DNA of 64,000 nt from Sva-07 sp964651825 (GCA_964651825.1 CAZYWK010000008.1:1-64000), one strand, 5' to 3'; counted from the stretch's first letter, positions 43,256 to 52,011 are shown. Made by a program: numbers and translations. The notes: generated from the sequence alone by a model not told the origin.

Positions 43256-44077
43256 ATGACGGAACCGGCCGATGCCACTGACAACCTGTCGAACCTGGAG
43301 ATCACGAGCCTGTTCGGCATCGCCGGCAAGACCGCTGTCGTCACGGGCGGCTCCCGCGGCATCGGGTTCATGATCGCCTCCGGGCTGGTGGCCAACGGTG
43401 TCACCACCTACATCACGGCCCGCAAGGAGGCCGAATGCGAGGCCGCGGCCGAGCGGCTGTCGGCACACGGAACGTGCGTCGCCGTCCCCGCCGACCTCTC
43501 GACGACCGACGGGCTCGCTTCGTTCGTCGAACGAATCGCCGCCGCCGAGCCGGCGATCGACATCCTGGTCAACAACGCCGGGGCCGCGTGGGGCGCGCCG
43601 CTCGGCGAGTTCCCCGAGAGCGGGTTCGACAAGGTCCTGAACATCAATCTGAAGGCGCCGTTCCTGCTGACCCAGGCGTTGCTGCCGATGTTGAAGGAAC
43701 GGGCCACACCGGACGATCCGTCCCGCGTGATCATGGTCGGCTCGATCGAGGGGATCCGTCCACCGGCTGGCGACAACTTCTCGTACTCGGCGTCGAAGGC
43801 CGGCGTGCACATGCTCGGCCGCCACCTGGCGGGACAGGTCGCACGGTCGAACATCACCGTCAACTCGATCGCGCCGGGTCCGTTCGAGTCGAAGATGATG
43901 GCCTACGTCCTCGACGACCCGAACGTGCGCGACGCGCTGGCCGCCCGCATCCCGCGCGGCCGCATCGGCACCCCGGAGGACGTTGCGGGAACGGTGATCT
44001 TCCTGGCGAGCCGCGCCGGCGCGTACACGACCGGAGCGGTCGTCCCCGTCGACGGCGGCATCTCGACCACCGGCTGA
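43256..44077 (+). CDS. Short-chain dehydrogenase/reductase (FabG/RhlG-like)
   Basis: A 273-residue classical SDR. TGGSRGIGFMIASGL is the NAD(P) motif near residue 30, NNAGAAWGAPL the structural motif, MVGSIEGIRPPAGD with the catalytic Ser, and YSASKAG the Tyr-x-x-x-Lys. The C-terminus PVDGGISTTG is usual. About 20 extra residues precede the fold (LSNLEITSLFGIAGK), as in RhlG-type 3-ketoacyl reductases, so a 3-ketoacyl or sugar-ketone substrate is likely. TACACA about 6 nt before ATG 43256 may be a weak -10 element. Confidence 0.88.
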   Translation: MTEPADATDNLSNLEITSLFGIAGKTAVVTGGSRGIGFMIASGLVANGVTTYITARKEAECEAAAERLSAHGTCVAVPADLSTTDGLASFVERIAAAEPAIDILVNNAGAAWGAPLGEFPESGFDKVLNINLKAPFLLTQALLPMLKERATPDDPSRVIMVGSIEGIRPPAGDNFSYSASKAGVHMLGRHLAGQVARSNITVNSIAPGPFESKMMAYVLDDPNVRDALAARIPRGRIGTPEDVAGTVIFLASRAGAYTTGAVVPVDGGISTTG

Positions 44078-44128
44078 CCGAGCACGTTCGCCCGCCGTCG
44101 TCAGCGAGCGGCCGACGGAGCCATCACG

Positions 44129-44134
44129 TACTCT
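44129..44134 (+). promoter_or_regulatory. Putative -10 element (TACTCT) for the phosphofructokinase
   Basis: TACTCT ends 9 nt before ATG 44144; no Shine-Dalgarno sequence is present. Confidence 0.45.
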
Positions 44135-44143
44135 CTCGCTCCG

Positions 44144-45271
44144 ATGAGTTCGATACAGCGAGTGGCGATCAGCACGGGCGGAGGTGACGCGCCCGGCCTG
44201 AACGCCGTGATCCGCTCGGTCACGCTCGCTTCCCGGAACCGCGGTTGGGACGTGGTGGGCATCCGCGACGGCTTCAACGGCCTGCTGCTCCCCGACGATT
44301 ACGACGGCAACGGTCTGATCGAGTTGTCGAGGGAGTCCGTGCGCGGGATCTCCCACCTCGGCGGCACGATCATCGGCTCGACGAACAAGGGGAACCCGAC
44401 CGCCTATCCCGTCCAGCAGGAGGACGGTTCGTGGGTCGAGGTCGATCGTACGGACGAGTTGCTGGCGCGGTTCGACGAGGCAGGGATCGACGCGCTCATC
44501 ACCGTCGGCGGCGACGGCTCGCTGACCATCGCGAACCACCTGTCCCGCCATGGGCTACGGGTGATCGGCGTGCCGAAGACGATCGACAACGACCTCGACA
44601 AGACCACGGCCACCTTCGGCTTCGACACCGCCGTCGGGTTCGCCACCGAGTGCATCGACCGCCTCTTCTCCACCGCCACCTCGCACGGCCGGGTCATCGT
44701 GGTCGAGGTGATGGGCCGCTACGCCGGCTGGATCGCACTCCATTCGGGCATGGCGGCTGGCGCCCACTGCATCCTGATCCCGGAGATCCCGTACTCGCTC
44801 GCGCCCGTCGCGGCGACGATCCGCCAGCGCGAGGAGCGCGGCGCCAAGTTCTCCATCGTGGTGGTGGCCGAGGGCGCCGTGCCGATGGACGGCGAGGTGT
44901 CGACGATCGGCAAGGCGATCGGTCAGGCGGTGCAGCTCGGCGGCGTCGGTGGCAAGGTGGCCGCGGAGTTGGAGGTGTTGGCCGGCAAGGAGGCGCGAAC
45001 CGTCGTGCTCGGTCATCTCCTGCGCGGTGGCTCCCCGACGTCGGTCGACAGGCTCCTCGGGTTGCGCTTCGGTGCCGCCGCGGTGCGGGCACTGGAGGAG
45101 GGACGCAGCGGCGTGATGGTGGCGCTCGACCCACCGACGGTCACCTACGTACCGCTCGAGGAGGCGACCCACCGGATGAAATCAGTGCCACCCGACTGCG
45201 ACACGATCCTCACCGCCCGCGACCTCGGCATCAACTTCGGCGACGCCATGCCGACCAACCTGTTCTCCTGA
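44144..45271 (+). CDS. 6-phosphofructokinase
   Basis: A 375-residue phosphofructokinase that phosphorylates fructose 6-phosphate in glycolysis. It has ISTGGGDAPGLNAVIRS, GGTIIGSTNKGNP, the phosphoryl-donor motif TVGGDGSLTIA, GVPKTIDNDLDKT with the catalytic Asp, EVMGRYAGWIAL and LGHLLRGGSPTSVDR. GGDGS is the ATP-type residue pattern, whereas PKTIDND (Lys instead of Gly) is the pattern of PPi-dependent enzymes; this mixture occurs in some actinobacterial ATP enzymes, so the donor needs testing. A 17-bp inverted repeat follows the stop. Confidence 0.92.
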   Translation: MSSIQRVAISTGGGDAPGLNAVIRSVTLASRNRGWDVVGIRDGFNGLLLPDDYDGNGLIELSRESVRGISHLGGTIIGSTNKGNPTAYPVQQEDGSWVEVDRTDELLARFDEAGIDALITVGGDGSLTIANHLSRHGLRVIGVPKTIDNDLDKTTATFGFDTAVGFATECIDRLFSTATSHGRVIVVEVMGRYAGWIALHSGMAAGAHCILIPEIPYSLAPVAATIRQREERGAKFSIVVVAEGAVPMDGEVSTIGKAIGQAVQLGGVGGKVAAELEVLAGKEARTVVLGHLLRGGSPTSVDRLLGLRFGAAAVRALEEGRSGVMVALDPPTVTYVPLEEATHRMKSVPPDCDTILTARDLGINFGDAMPTNLFS

Positions 45272-45280
45272 CCACATCGT

Positions 45281-45333
45281 CGTTTGCGTCGGGATTCGAG
45301 AACACCTGCCGGTGCTGAATCCCGACGCAAACG
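45281..45333. terminator. 17-bp perfect inverted repeat after the phosphofructokinase
   Basis: Arms 45281-45297 and 45317-45333 are exact reverse complements (cgtttgcgtcgggattc on the left), with a 19-nt loop that holds a nested CACC/GGTG pair. No T-run follows. Ten bases after the stop, it is most simply a terminator, though its length and position 18 bp before the next -10 element also allow a regulatory role. Confidence 0.6.
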
Positions 45334-45350
45334 TGGATCGAGGGGGTCGT

Positions 45351-45356
45351 TACTGT
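45351..45356 (+). promoter_or_regulatory. Putative -10 element (TACTGT) for the CMD-family gene
   Basis: TACTGT ends 6 nt before ATG 45363, supporting this start over the in-frame ATG 45312, which lies inside the inverted repeat loop. Confidence 0.45.
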
Positions 45357-45362
45357 GCGGGG

Positions 45363-46004
45363 ATGCCACGCCTCCCCGAAGTCCCCCTCGCTGACGCGCA
45401 CCCGTTCGCCCAGCGGATCTACGAGATGCTGTTCGACGGGCGCGACCCGGTCGCCGAACCCGGCACCGCCACGGGCACGCCCGGGAACTGGTGGACCGTG
45501 TTCGCGCTCGTGCCCGACGCGTTCGACCACACGACGGCGGGCTTCCAGTTCTACCGATCGCCGGACCGCGTGCTCGATCCGAAGCTGCGCGAGCTCGGCC
45601 AGATCCGCGCCGGCTGGGTGGTCGGCAGCACGTTCGTGTACAGCCAGCACTGCAAGGCGATGCGCGACGTCGGATTCACCGACGAACAGGTCGACGCCAT
45701 CCCGGCCTGGTCGGTCGCCGGCTGCTGGTCGCCGGTGGAGCGCGCCGTGCTGGCCTACGCCGACTGCCTGTGCGGCGCCCATGGCCGCGTCCCGGACACG
45801 CTGTTCGAAGAGCTCCGACGGCATCTGTCGAGCGAGGAGATCCTCGAGTTCACCTACATCACCGCGACGTATGCGATGCACGCGACGATGAGCCGCGCCC
45901 TGCGGCTCGAGTACGACGACGTCGACGATCCGGTGGTCGAGGTCGCCGACCCGAGCGGGCGCCGTGCCGGCCTCGACGTGATGTCGATGGTCGACACCGA
46001 CTGA
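45363..46004 (+). CDS. Carboxymuconolactone-decarboxylase/AhpD-fold protein
   Basis: A 213-residue all-helical protein of the CMD/AhpD-like family. The segment LRELGQIRAGWVVGSTFVYSQHCKAMRDVGF contains the family's Tyr-x-x-His-Cys region, but only one Cys of the CxxC pair of true AhpD is present, so a thiol-disulfide peroxidase role is doubtful. A second cluster (VERAVLAYADCLCGAHGRVP) and the last helix (EILEFTYITATYAM) complete the fold. It may be a gamma-carboxymuconolactone-decarboxylase-like enzyme of unknown substrate. It is monocistronic between a hairpin and a convergent gene. Confidence 0.8.
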   Translation: MPRLPEVPLADAHPFAQRIYEMLFDGRDPVAEPGTATGTPGNWWTVFALVPDAFDHTTAGFQFYRSPDRVLDPKLRELGQIRAGWVVGSTFVYSQHCKAMRDVGFTDEQVDAIPAWSVAGCWSPVERAVLAYADCLCGAHGRVPDTLFEELRRHLSSEEILEFTYITATYAMHATMSRALRLEYDDVDDPVVEVADPSGRRAGLDVMSMVDTD

Positions 46005-46089
46005 CACCGACTGACTGTGATCGAGTGATCCCGAAGTTCCCCGCGACGATGCGCTGACCGCTCGACCTGCTCGGAATTCAGGGAGGCGG

Positions 46090-46752
46090 CTACAGGTCGC
46101 CGAGGATCTCGCGGCGTTTGGTCTCGAACTCCTCCGGGGTCACGAGGCCACGGTCGCGGAGATCGGTGAGCTGCTGGAGCCGCTCGCTCGACGATGGTCC
46201 CCCGGCCGGCGCCTCGGTCGGCACACCCAGCATCGCTTCGCGCATGTCGGCGGCGGCGCGCTTCGAGTCGGCCTTCTCGTCGGCTTCGACCTGGGCGAAG
46301 ATGACGTTGCGCACGTTCTCCGGATCGGGGATGTTCTCGAACACCGAGTCGCCCGTCTGGCCCGCCGACTCGATGACGACCACGCCGTTGTTGAGGATCC
46401 GCGCCATCAGGTTCTGGTTGAAGTTGACGTTGTTCACCCGGTTGAGGGGAATCGACACACCGTGGCGGTGGAAGAAGCCGCTCTGATAGGCGACGCGCTG
46501 ATCGGTGACGGCGAAGCGTGTCGTCTGCCACTGGGCGAACTGATAGACGACGTCGCACACGAGGATCACGAGCCCGAGCACGATCACCCAGAACATCAGC
46601 GTCTCCATCGTGCCCGACCAGGAGATCCAGAAGTACCCGAGGACGAGGAGGACGACGACGCCGATGACCTCCTTCCAGAAGAACCACCAGTGGGGGTGCG
46701 AGTGCAGCACCATCGTCTCACCCGGCATCAACTCGAGCTTTGGACCTGCCAT
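46090..46752 (-). CDS. PH-domain (bPH2) membrane protein with SHOCT tail
   Basis: A 220-residue protein. Two hydrophobic helices (about 24-42 and 48-68) are followed by a bacterial PH-like domain (TTRFAVTDQRVAYQSGFFHR, then IPLNRVNNVNFNQNLMARIL). The last 30 residues are a SHOCT motif (RLQQLTDLRDRGLVTPEEFE), a short helical module usually at the ends of bacterial proteins and thought to mediate oligomerisation. Role unknown; probably membrane-associated. It is divergent from the EthA-like gene by 25 bp. Confidence 0.85.
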   Translation of the reverse strand: MAGPKLELMPGETMVLHSHPHWWFFWKEVIGVVVLLVLGYFWISWSGTMETLMFWVIVLGLVILVCDVVYQFAQWQTTRFAVTDQRVAYQSGFFHRHGVSIPLNRVNNVNFNQNLMARILNNGVVVIESAGQTGDSVFENIPDPENVRNVIFAQVEADEKADSKRAAADMREAMLGVPTEAPAGGPSSSERLQQLTDLRDRGLVTPEEFETKRREILGDL

Positions 46753-46777
46753 TGCCGCAGCGTAGTAAACACAGGAC

Positions 46778-48313
46778 GTGGAAGAGTTCGATGTCATCGT
46801 CGTGGGGGCCGGTATCTCGGGGATCGGCGCCGCGGTGCACCTCCAGAAGCTGTGCCCCGATCGGACGTTCGCGATCCTCGAGGGCCGGGCCGACATCGGT
46901 GGCACTTGGGACCTGTTCCGCTACCCGGGGGTCCGCTCCGACAGCGACATGCACACGCTGGGGTACAGCTTCAAGCCGTGGAACGCGTCGAAGGCGATCG
47001 CCGACGGCCCTTCGATCATGTCGTACCTCCGCGAGACGGTCGCCGAGCACGGGATCGACCGGCACATCCGCTTCGACCACCTCGTCGAGCGGGCGGAGTG
47101 GTCGACCGCTGATGCCCGCTGGACCGTGACCGCCACGCGCTCCGACACCGGCGAGGCGGTCACACTCGCGTGCAACTACCTGTTCATGTGCTCGGGCTAC
47201 TACAGCTACAAGGGCGGGTACCTGCCCGAGTTCGCCGGCATCGACGACTTCGAGGGCACGGTCGTCCACCCGCAGGCCTGGCCGGACGATCTCGACTACC
47301 GCGGCAAGCGGGTCGTCGTGATCGGGTCCGGCGCCACCGCGGTGACGCTCGTGCCGGCGATGGCCGAGGATGCGGCACACGTGACGATGCTGCAGCGCTC
47401 CCCCACCTACGTCGTGTCCCGGCCCGCCGAGGATGCGATCGCCAACACGCTGCGCAAGGTGCTCCCCGACGGCACCGCGTACGATGTCACGCGGCTCAAG
47501 AACACGACGCTGCAGCAGGTGATGTACAAGCGGATGCGCAAGGAGCCGGAGAAGGCCAAGCAACAGCTGCTCAAGTTGGTGCGCAAGGAGCTCGGCGACG
47601 ACTACGACGTCGACACGCACTTCACGCCCACCTACTTCCCGTGGGACCAGCGGCTCTGTCTCGTGCCGAACAGCGACCTGTTCGATGCCATCAAGGAGGG
47701 CCGTGTCGATGTCGTCACCGATCACATCGACACGTTCACCCCGACCGGGATCCGCCTGCAGTCGGGCGCCGAGCTCGACGCCGACATCGTCGTCACGGCC
47801 ACCGGGCTGCAGCTCGTCACGCTCGGGGAGATGGACTTCTTCGTCGACGGGGTGCAGGTCGACTTCTCGAAGACCTGGACCTACAAGGGCTTCGCGTACT
47901 CCGATGTTCCGAACCTGGCCTCGTCGTTCGGCTACATCAACGCGTCGTGGACGCTGCGTGCGGACCTGATCTGCGAGTACGTGTGCCGGCTCCTGAACCA
48001 CATGGCCGACACCGCGACCGTCCAGTGCACCCCGCGCCTGCGGGCGTCCGACGCCGGCATGGCGGAGCGTCCGTGGATCGAGAACTTCTCGTCGGGCTAC
48101 ATGCAGCGCTCGATGCACCGGTTCCCGAAGCAGGGCGACCGCGAACCGTGGATCAACCCGCAGGACTACCGGCGCGACAAGAAGATGTTCAAGAAGTCGC
48201 CGGTCGCCGACGGTGTCATGCGCTTCGCTCGCGCTCGGCGCGCTGACGAGCCAGCCACGTCGTCGCCGCCACCCGGCCGTTCTCGTACAGCTGCTCCTGT
48301 TGCCGGCGGTTGA
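46778..48313 (+). CDS. Flavin-containing Baeyer-Villiger monooxygenase (EthA-like)
   Basis: A 511-residue protein closely resembling Mycobacterium tuberculosis EthA throughout. It has the FAD loop VIVVGAGISGIGAAVHLQ, the ILEGRADIGGTWDLFRYPGV region, the Baeyer-Villiger motif FEGTVVHPQAWPDD (FxGxxxHxxxW/P), the NADPH loop VVIGSGATAVTLVP and TATGLQL near 355. The family inserts oxygen next to ketones and activates thioamides such as ethionamide. GTG 46778 is preceded by TAGTAA (46763-46768). No EthR-like regulator is adjacent. The last 98 bp overlap the antisense patatin gene, giving a Pro/Arg-rich tail absent from EthA. Confidence 0.92.
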   Translation: MEEFDVIVVGAGISGIGAAVHLQKLCPDRTFAILEGRADIGGTWDLFRYPGVRSDSDMHTLGYSFKPWNASKAIADGPSIMSYLRETVAEHGIDRHIRFDHLVERAEWSTADARWTVTATRSDTGEAVTLACNYLFMCSGYYSYKGGYLPEFAGIDDFEGTVVHPQAWPDDLDYRGKRVVVIGSGATAVTLVPAMAEDAAHVTMLQRSPTYVVSRPAEDAIANTLRKVLPDGTAYDVTRLKNTTLQQVMYKRMRKEPEKAKQQLLKLVRKELGDDYDVDTHFTPTYFPWDQRLCLVPNSDLFDAIKEGRVDVVTDHIDTFTPTGIRLQSGAELDADIVVTATGLQLVTLGEMDFFVDGVQVDFSKTWTYKGFAYSDVPNLASSFGYINASWTLRADLICEYVCRLLNHMADTATVQCTPRLRASDAGMAERPWIENFSSGYMQRSMHRFPKQGDREPWINPQDYRRDKKMFKKSPVADGVMRFARARRADEPATSSPPPGRSRTAAPVAGG

Positions 48314-49190
48314 TCCCGAAGTCGGTCGAGCGCACGCCGGTCGTGTCGACGAAGATCGTCCGCTTCACCACGTCGGGGTTGTTGATGTGCATCCGGTCGT
48401 ACCAACTCGTCAACGTGCCGACCATCGCCTTGCCGAGCGAGATCAGGCCGGTCACCGTGCGGCCGCCCGTGCCCGGTGACTTCTCCGCCGACAGCTTGAT
48501 GCCGATCGTCGGCCAGCGCGGTGCAAGGCCGTCGGTGCGGTCGAACACGTCGATCGGGAAGTTCGACAGCATGCCGCCGTCGAGCAGCCACGACGTCTCC
48601 CCGGTCGGGCGTTTCAGCTTCTTCGGTCGGAAGAAGAACGGGATCGAGGCCGAGGCCCGGACCGCGTCGGCGACGACCTGACGGTCGGGTTCGAGGCCGA
48701 ACTGCGATCGGAACACCCACGGCAGCCGGAGCAGGACGCTCTCGGTGACATCGGAGACGTGCACGACGAGGCGGTACTCGTGCTCCGGTGGCAGGCACGA
48801 GTCGAGATCGTGGCGGCGCAGGTCGGCCCAGGTGACGACACCCTTGTCCCGCAAGCGGTCGCCGACGAACGTCTCGACGTAGCGGCCCTCGTACACGCCC
48901 TGATGGATCGTCAGCGACACCAACTGTCCGATCACGGGCACCCGGTTGAGCCATCCCGCGTCGCGGAACTTCGTGTAGTCGAGCGACGTCATCACGTCGA
49001 ACATCTCCGCCGACGTCATTCCCGCGGCCACGAGCGCGCCGACGATCGAACCGGCCGACGTGCCGGCGATCCGTTCGAACCGGTAGCCGGCCTCTTCCAG
49101 GACGCTGATCGCGCCGACGAGCCCGATCCCCTTCACGCCCCCGCCCTCGAGCACGAGGTCGGCGCGCCGCTCCGCCGGGTCGTCGGCCAT
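48216..49190 (-). CDS. Patatin-like phospholipase
   Basis: A 324-residue patatin-family acyl hydrolase. DLVLEGGGVKGIGLVGAI is the oxyanion-hole glycine motif, GTSAGSIVGAL the nucleophile elbow (Ser near 46), and LDGGMLSNFPIDVF supplies the catalytic Asp near 208. It probably deacylates phospholipids or other lipids in the cytoplasm or at the membrane. ATG 49190 was chosen over the TTG directly before it. Its stop region overlaps the EthA-like gene by 98 bp. The SRPBCC gene lies 11 bp upstream on the same strand. Confidence 0.9.
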   Translation of the reverse strand: MADDPAERRADLVLEGGGVKGIGLVGAISVLEEAGYRFERIAGTSAGSIVGALVAAGMTSAEMFDVMTSLDYTKFRDAGWLNRVPVIGQLVSLTIHQGVYEGRYVETFVGDRLRDKGVVTWADLRRHDLDSCLPPEHEYRLVVHVSDVTESVLLRLPWVFRSQFGLEPDRQVVADAVRASASIPFFFRPKKLKRPTGETSWLLDGGMLSNFPIDVFDRTDGLAPRWPTIGIKLSAEKSPGTGGRTVTGLISLGKAMVGTLTSWYDRMHINNPDVVKRTIFVDTTGVRSTDFGINRRQQEQLYENGRVAATTWLARQRAERERSA

Positions 49191-49201
49191 CAACCCATCC
49201 G

Positions 49202-49705
49202 TCAGCCCGCGGGCGTGACCGTCCGGGCGAGGATGCCGAGGGTGGCCCGCAGGGCGCTCTCCGGGATCACCGGGAAGATGGCCCGCTCACGCCACACGTC
49301 GTCGATCTCTGACCAGTCGTAGTACGACGTCACGACGGTCGCCCCGTCGTCGCCGGGCTCGAGCCGGTACCCGTACACGTGGCCGATCTGCGGCTTGATC
49401 AGGCCTTCGATCGTCCACGCGATCTCCCGGTCCTGCTCGTAGGTGACGATCTTGACCGTCACGTCGTACTCGCCGAGCGGGAAGTCGTTGAGCGCCTCAC
49501 GGTCCATGTGGATCACGAACGTGTCACCCACCGCCGAGGCCGGCTCACCGGTCGAGGACATCAGCATGCCCGAGGCATCGATCGACACGTGTCCGTCGGG
49601 GTCGCGGAGCACGGCGAAGATCGCCGCTGGGTCGGACTTGATGGTGCGCTCCACTTCGATGCGTTCGGCGGTTGGTGTCGAGGTGTCGGTGTTCATGTCG
49701 CTCAT
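49202..49705 (-). CDS. SRPBCC-family protein
   Basis: A 167-residue START-like protein. ERIEVERTIKSDPAAIFAVL is the first strand and helix of the SRPBCC fold, and the C-terminal helix ALRATLGILARTV closes it. Such proteins bind hydrophobic ligands or act as small-molecule carriers and cyclases; no specific function can be read. GGGAGG lies 8 nt before ATG 49705, a good Shine-Dalgarno sequence and an exception to the leaderless pattern. It is followed by patatin and preceded by the cyclopropane-synthase-like gene (50 bp) on the same strand, so the three may form one lipid-related operon. Confidence 0.85.
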   Translation of the reverse strand: MSDMNTDTSTPTAERIEVERTIKSDPAAIFAVLRDPDGHVSIDASGMLMSSTGEPASAVGDTFVIHMDREALNDFPLGEYDVTVKIVTYEQDREIAWTIEGLIKPQIGHVYGYRLEPGDDGATVVTSYYDWSEIDDVWRERAIFPVIPESALRATLGILARTVTPAG

Positions 49706-49754
49706 CGGCGCATCCTCCCACAGCGCCCGGCGGCGATCGGACGCGAAGCGCGAC

Positions 49755-51110
49755 TCAGTTCCAGTCGCGGCGCGTGCGCGGCATCGAACTCGAACCGTCG
49801 GGGGCATCGCGCACGCCGAGCACCTGGTGCAGCTGGAGCCCGCCGTCGAGGAACCCGTTGATCGAGCCCGACATGTACAGCTGCCACACCCGAGCGCGCC
49901 GCTCACCGACGAGTGAGACGGCGTCGTCCCACCGACCCTCGAGGTTCGCCACCCAGTGTTGCAACGTCGTGGCGTAGTGCTCGCGAAGGTTTTCCACGTC
50001 GCGGATCTCGAAGCCGGCCCGCTCCATCGCCAGCAGCGAGTCGCCGACGTCGATCAGCTCGCCGTCGGGGAACACGTAGCGATACACGAAGCTGCGCCGG
50101 CGCAGCTTCGAGCCGCCGCACGACGAGATGGCATGGTTCAACAGTCGGCCACCGTCGCCGAGCAATTCGTAGAGGTGGTTGTAGTAGGTGTCGAGCTTGG
50201 CCGACCCGACGTGTTCGGACATGCCGATCGAGCTGATGACGTCGAACGGCCCGTCGTCGACCTCGCGGTAGTCCTGCACCCGGATCTCGACGAGATCGTC
50301 GAGACCGGCGTGGGTCACACGACGTCGGGCGTAGGCCGCCTGCTCGGTGCTGATCGTCACCCCGACCACCCGGGCGCCGTAGTGGGCCGCGGCATGCATC
50401 GACATCGAGCCCCATCCGCACCCGACGTCGAGCAATCGCAGCGGTTCGGCAGAGTCGCCGCGTGCCGCTGCTTCGTGCAACCCCAACTTGCGGCAGATCA
50501 GGTCGTGCTTGGCGGCCTGAGCCGCCTCCAACGACGTGTCAGCCTCGACGAAACGGGCACACGAGTACGTCATCGCCGGCCCGAGCACGATCTCGTAGAA
50601 CGCGTTGCCGACGTCGTAGTGGTGGCTGATCACGGTCCGGTCGCGCCGCAACGAGTGGCGGCGGCCGTGCGGCACCAATTCCTCGGTCGGCACCGGAGGC
50701 GGCGAGGTGCCGATGCCGCCGAGTTGGCGGACCGCGGCGGCGAACCTCGGCACCGCCGCCGCCTGCACCCGCTTGCCGTGGGGGCTCCCGTTCTGCAGCG
50801 CGCGCAGGATCTCGGCGACCGAACCGATCGCATCGAGGTCGCCGGACACGAACGCACGGGCCAAGCCGAGCTCGTCGGGCGACCACAGGATTCGACGGAA
50901 CGCGTCGAGAGAGTTGACCCGGAGACGCCCTGGTCCGTCGTGCCGGCCGATCGTCGAGCCGTCCCAGAACTCGATCTCGACCGGCGGCTCGCCGAGCAGG
51001 CCGTGGAGCGCCGGCCCGACGACATCGGCGACCGCGGTGCCCGTCGGAGCAGCCCCACGATCCCCCGGTTCCGCGACTTCGATGTTGCTCTCGGTTCGAA
51101 CAGCGCTCAC
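49755..51110 (-). CDS. Cyclopropane-fatty-acyl-phospholipid-synthase-family methyltransferase
   Basis: A 451-residue protein. Residues about 40-150 form the N-terminal lipid-binding domain, and the remainder a SAM methyltransferase with HHYDVGNAFYEIVLGPAMTY, LDVGCGWGSMSMHAAAHY, TISTEQAAYARRR, DYREVDDGPFDVISSIGMSE and a FVFPDGELI-like YVFPDGELID motif. This family adds a methylene or methyl from SAM to an unsaturated acyl chain in membrane phospholipids. GGGAGG 5 nt before GTG 51110 fixes the start. The diiron gene upstream may supply or modify the unsaturated chain. Confidence 0.92.
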   Translation of the reverse strand: MSAVRTESNIEVAEPGDRGAAPTGTAVADVVGPALHGLLGEPPVEIEFWDGSTIGRHDGPGRLRVNSLDAFRRILWSPDELGLARAFVSGDLDAIGSVAEILRALQNGSPHGKRVQAAAVPRFAAAVRQLGGIGTSPPPVPTEELVPHGRRHSLRRDRTVISHHYDVGNAFYEIVLGPAMTYSCARFVEADTSLEAAQAAKHDLICRKLGLHEAAARGDSAEPLRLLDVGCGWGSMSMHAAAHYGARVVGVTISTEQAAYARRRVTHAGLDDLVEIRVQDYREVDDGPFDVISSIGMSEHVGSAKLDTYYNHLYELLGDGGRLLNHAISSCGGSKLRRRSFVYRYVFPDGELIDVGDSLLAMERAGFEIRDVENLREHYATTLQHWVANLEGRWDDAVSLVGERRARVWQLYMSGSINGFLDGGLQLHQVLGVRDAPDGSSSMPRTRRDWN

Positions 51111-51186
51111 GTGGCCTCCCACACTCTGCGATCCGTTACCCCCTCAATGTTGCCTCGCCGGCCGGCGACGTGCAATGCCTCAGGCG

Positions 51187-52011
51187 TCACGCGGCCGCAG
51201 CGAGCAGCTCCACTCCCAACGGATCGGTGGCCAGGCACTTCTCGAACGCCCGCCGGACGAACGGCTCACAGTCGCCGAGGAGCCGGTCGGCCACGCCTTG
51301 CACGGGTTCGACGATCGCCTCGTTCCAGTCGTCGGGCCCGAGCGCGTGCACCGTACGGGCCAGCGCCGGCCGGTCGGCAGCACCGCCGGCTCCCACCGGC
51401 GCGTACGTCTTGGTCACGACGGTGCGGGTGAGGCGCCGCTGCCAAGGCGCCAGCCTCTCCCACGTCTCCACTGCGACCGCCCAGTAGAAGCTCTTGTGCA
51501 CCGACTCGTGGGACCGGAGGCGCCTGAACAGCGTCTCGTGCAGGGCCAGCTCGCCCCGTGCCTGCAGGATCGTGTCCATGCGGTTGTAGGCCGCCATGGC
51601 GAGGTGCTCGTTCATCGCGCCGGCGAGCGACCAGATCGCGGTCACCACCTCGTGGAGCGCTTCGGACCGCTGCGCGAGTTGGCTGATCAGCCGGTTGTGG
51701 ATCGGCAGGCCGGCATCGCCGATCGGTGTCGGTTCGAGCCCGAGATGCCGCATGAGCTCGCCGAGCGCGCGGGCATGGCCCTGTTCGTCGTCGGTCCACA
51801 CCGCGAGGAACTCGTCGATCCGTGAATCGCGGCGAGGCATCAACGTCTCGATCCCCGAGGCCACGACGACCGCCTCGACGCGCTGCGCGTATTCCAGCGG
51901 TGCCGCCAGGTCGCGGACGACACCGGCCGGGTCGCGCACCGTGAAATCGATCTCGTCGAACACCAGCGGTGGCTTGGTGAACACCCGGCGCAGCGTACCG
52001 TCGATCGTCAT
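51187..52011 (-). CDS. Ferritin-like diiron protein (possible acyl-ACP desaturase relative)
   Basis: A 274-residue helical protein. VWTDDEQGHARALGELMRHL near 75 and RRLRSHESVHKSFYWAVA near 168 carry Glu and His at the spacing of ExxH metal ligands in ferritin-like diiron proteins; an acidic residue is also seen in NEHLAMAAYNR. This resembles bacterial acyl-ACP desaturase-like or rhodoquinone-type diiron enzymes. It starts 3 bp after the P-type ATPase stop on the same strand, so they share a transcript; downstream is the cyclopropane-synthase-like gene, 76 bp away, which needs a double bond to act on. Desaturase activity is inference. Confidence 0.7.
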   Translation of the reverse strand: MTIDGTLRRVFTKPPLVFDEIDFTVRDPAGVVRDLAAPLEYAQRVEAVVVASGIETLMPRRDSRIDEFLAVWTDDEQGHARALGELMRHLGLEPTPIGDAGLPIHNRLISQLAQRSEALHEVVTAIWSLAGAMNEHLAMAAYNRMDTILQARGELALHETLFRRLRSHESVHKSFYWAVAVETWERLAPWQRRLTRTVVTKTYAPVGAGGAADRPALARTVHALGPDDWNEAIVEPVQGVADRLLGDCEPFVRRAFEKCLATDPLGVELLAAAA

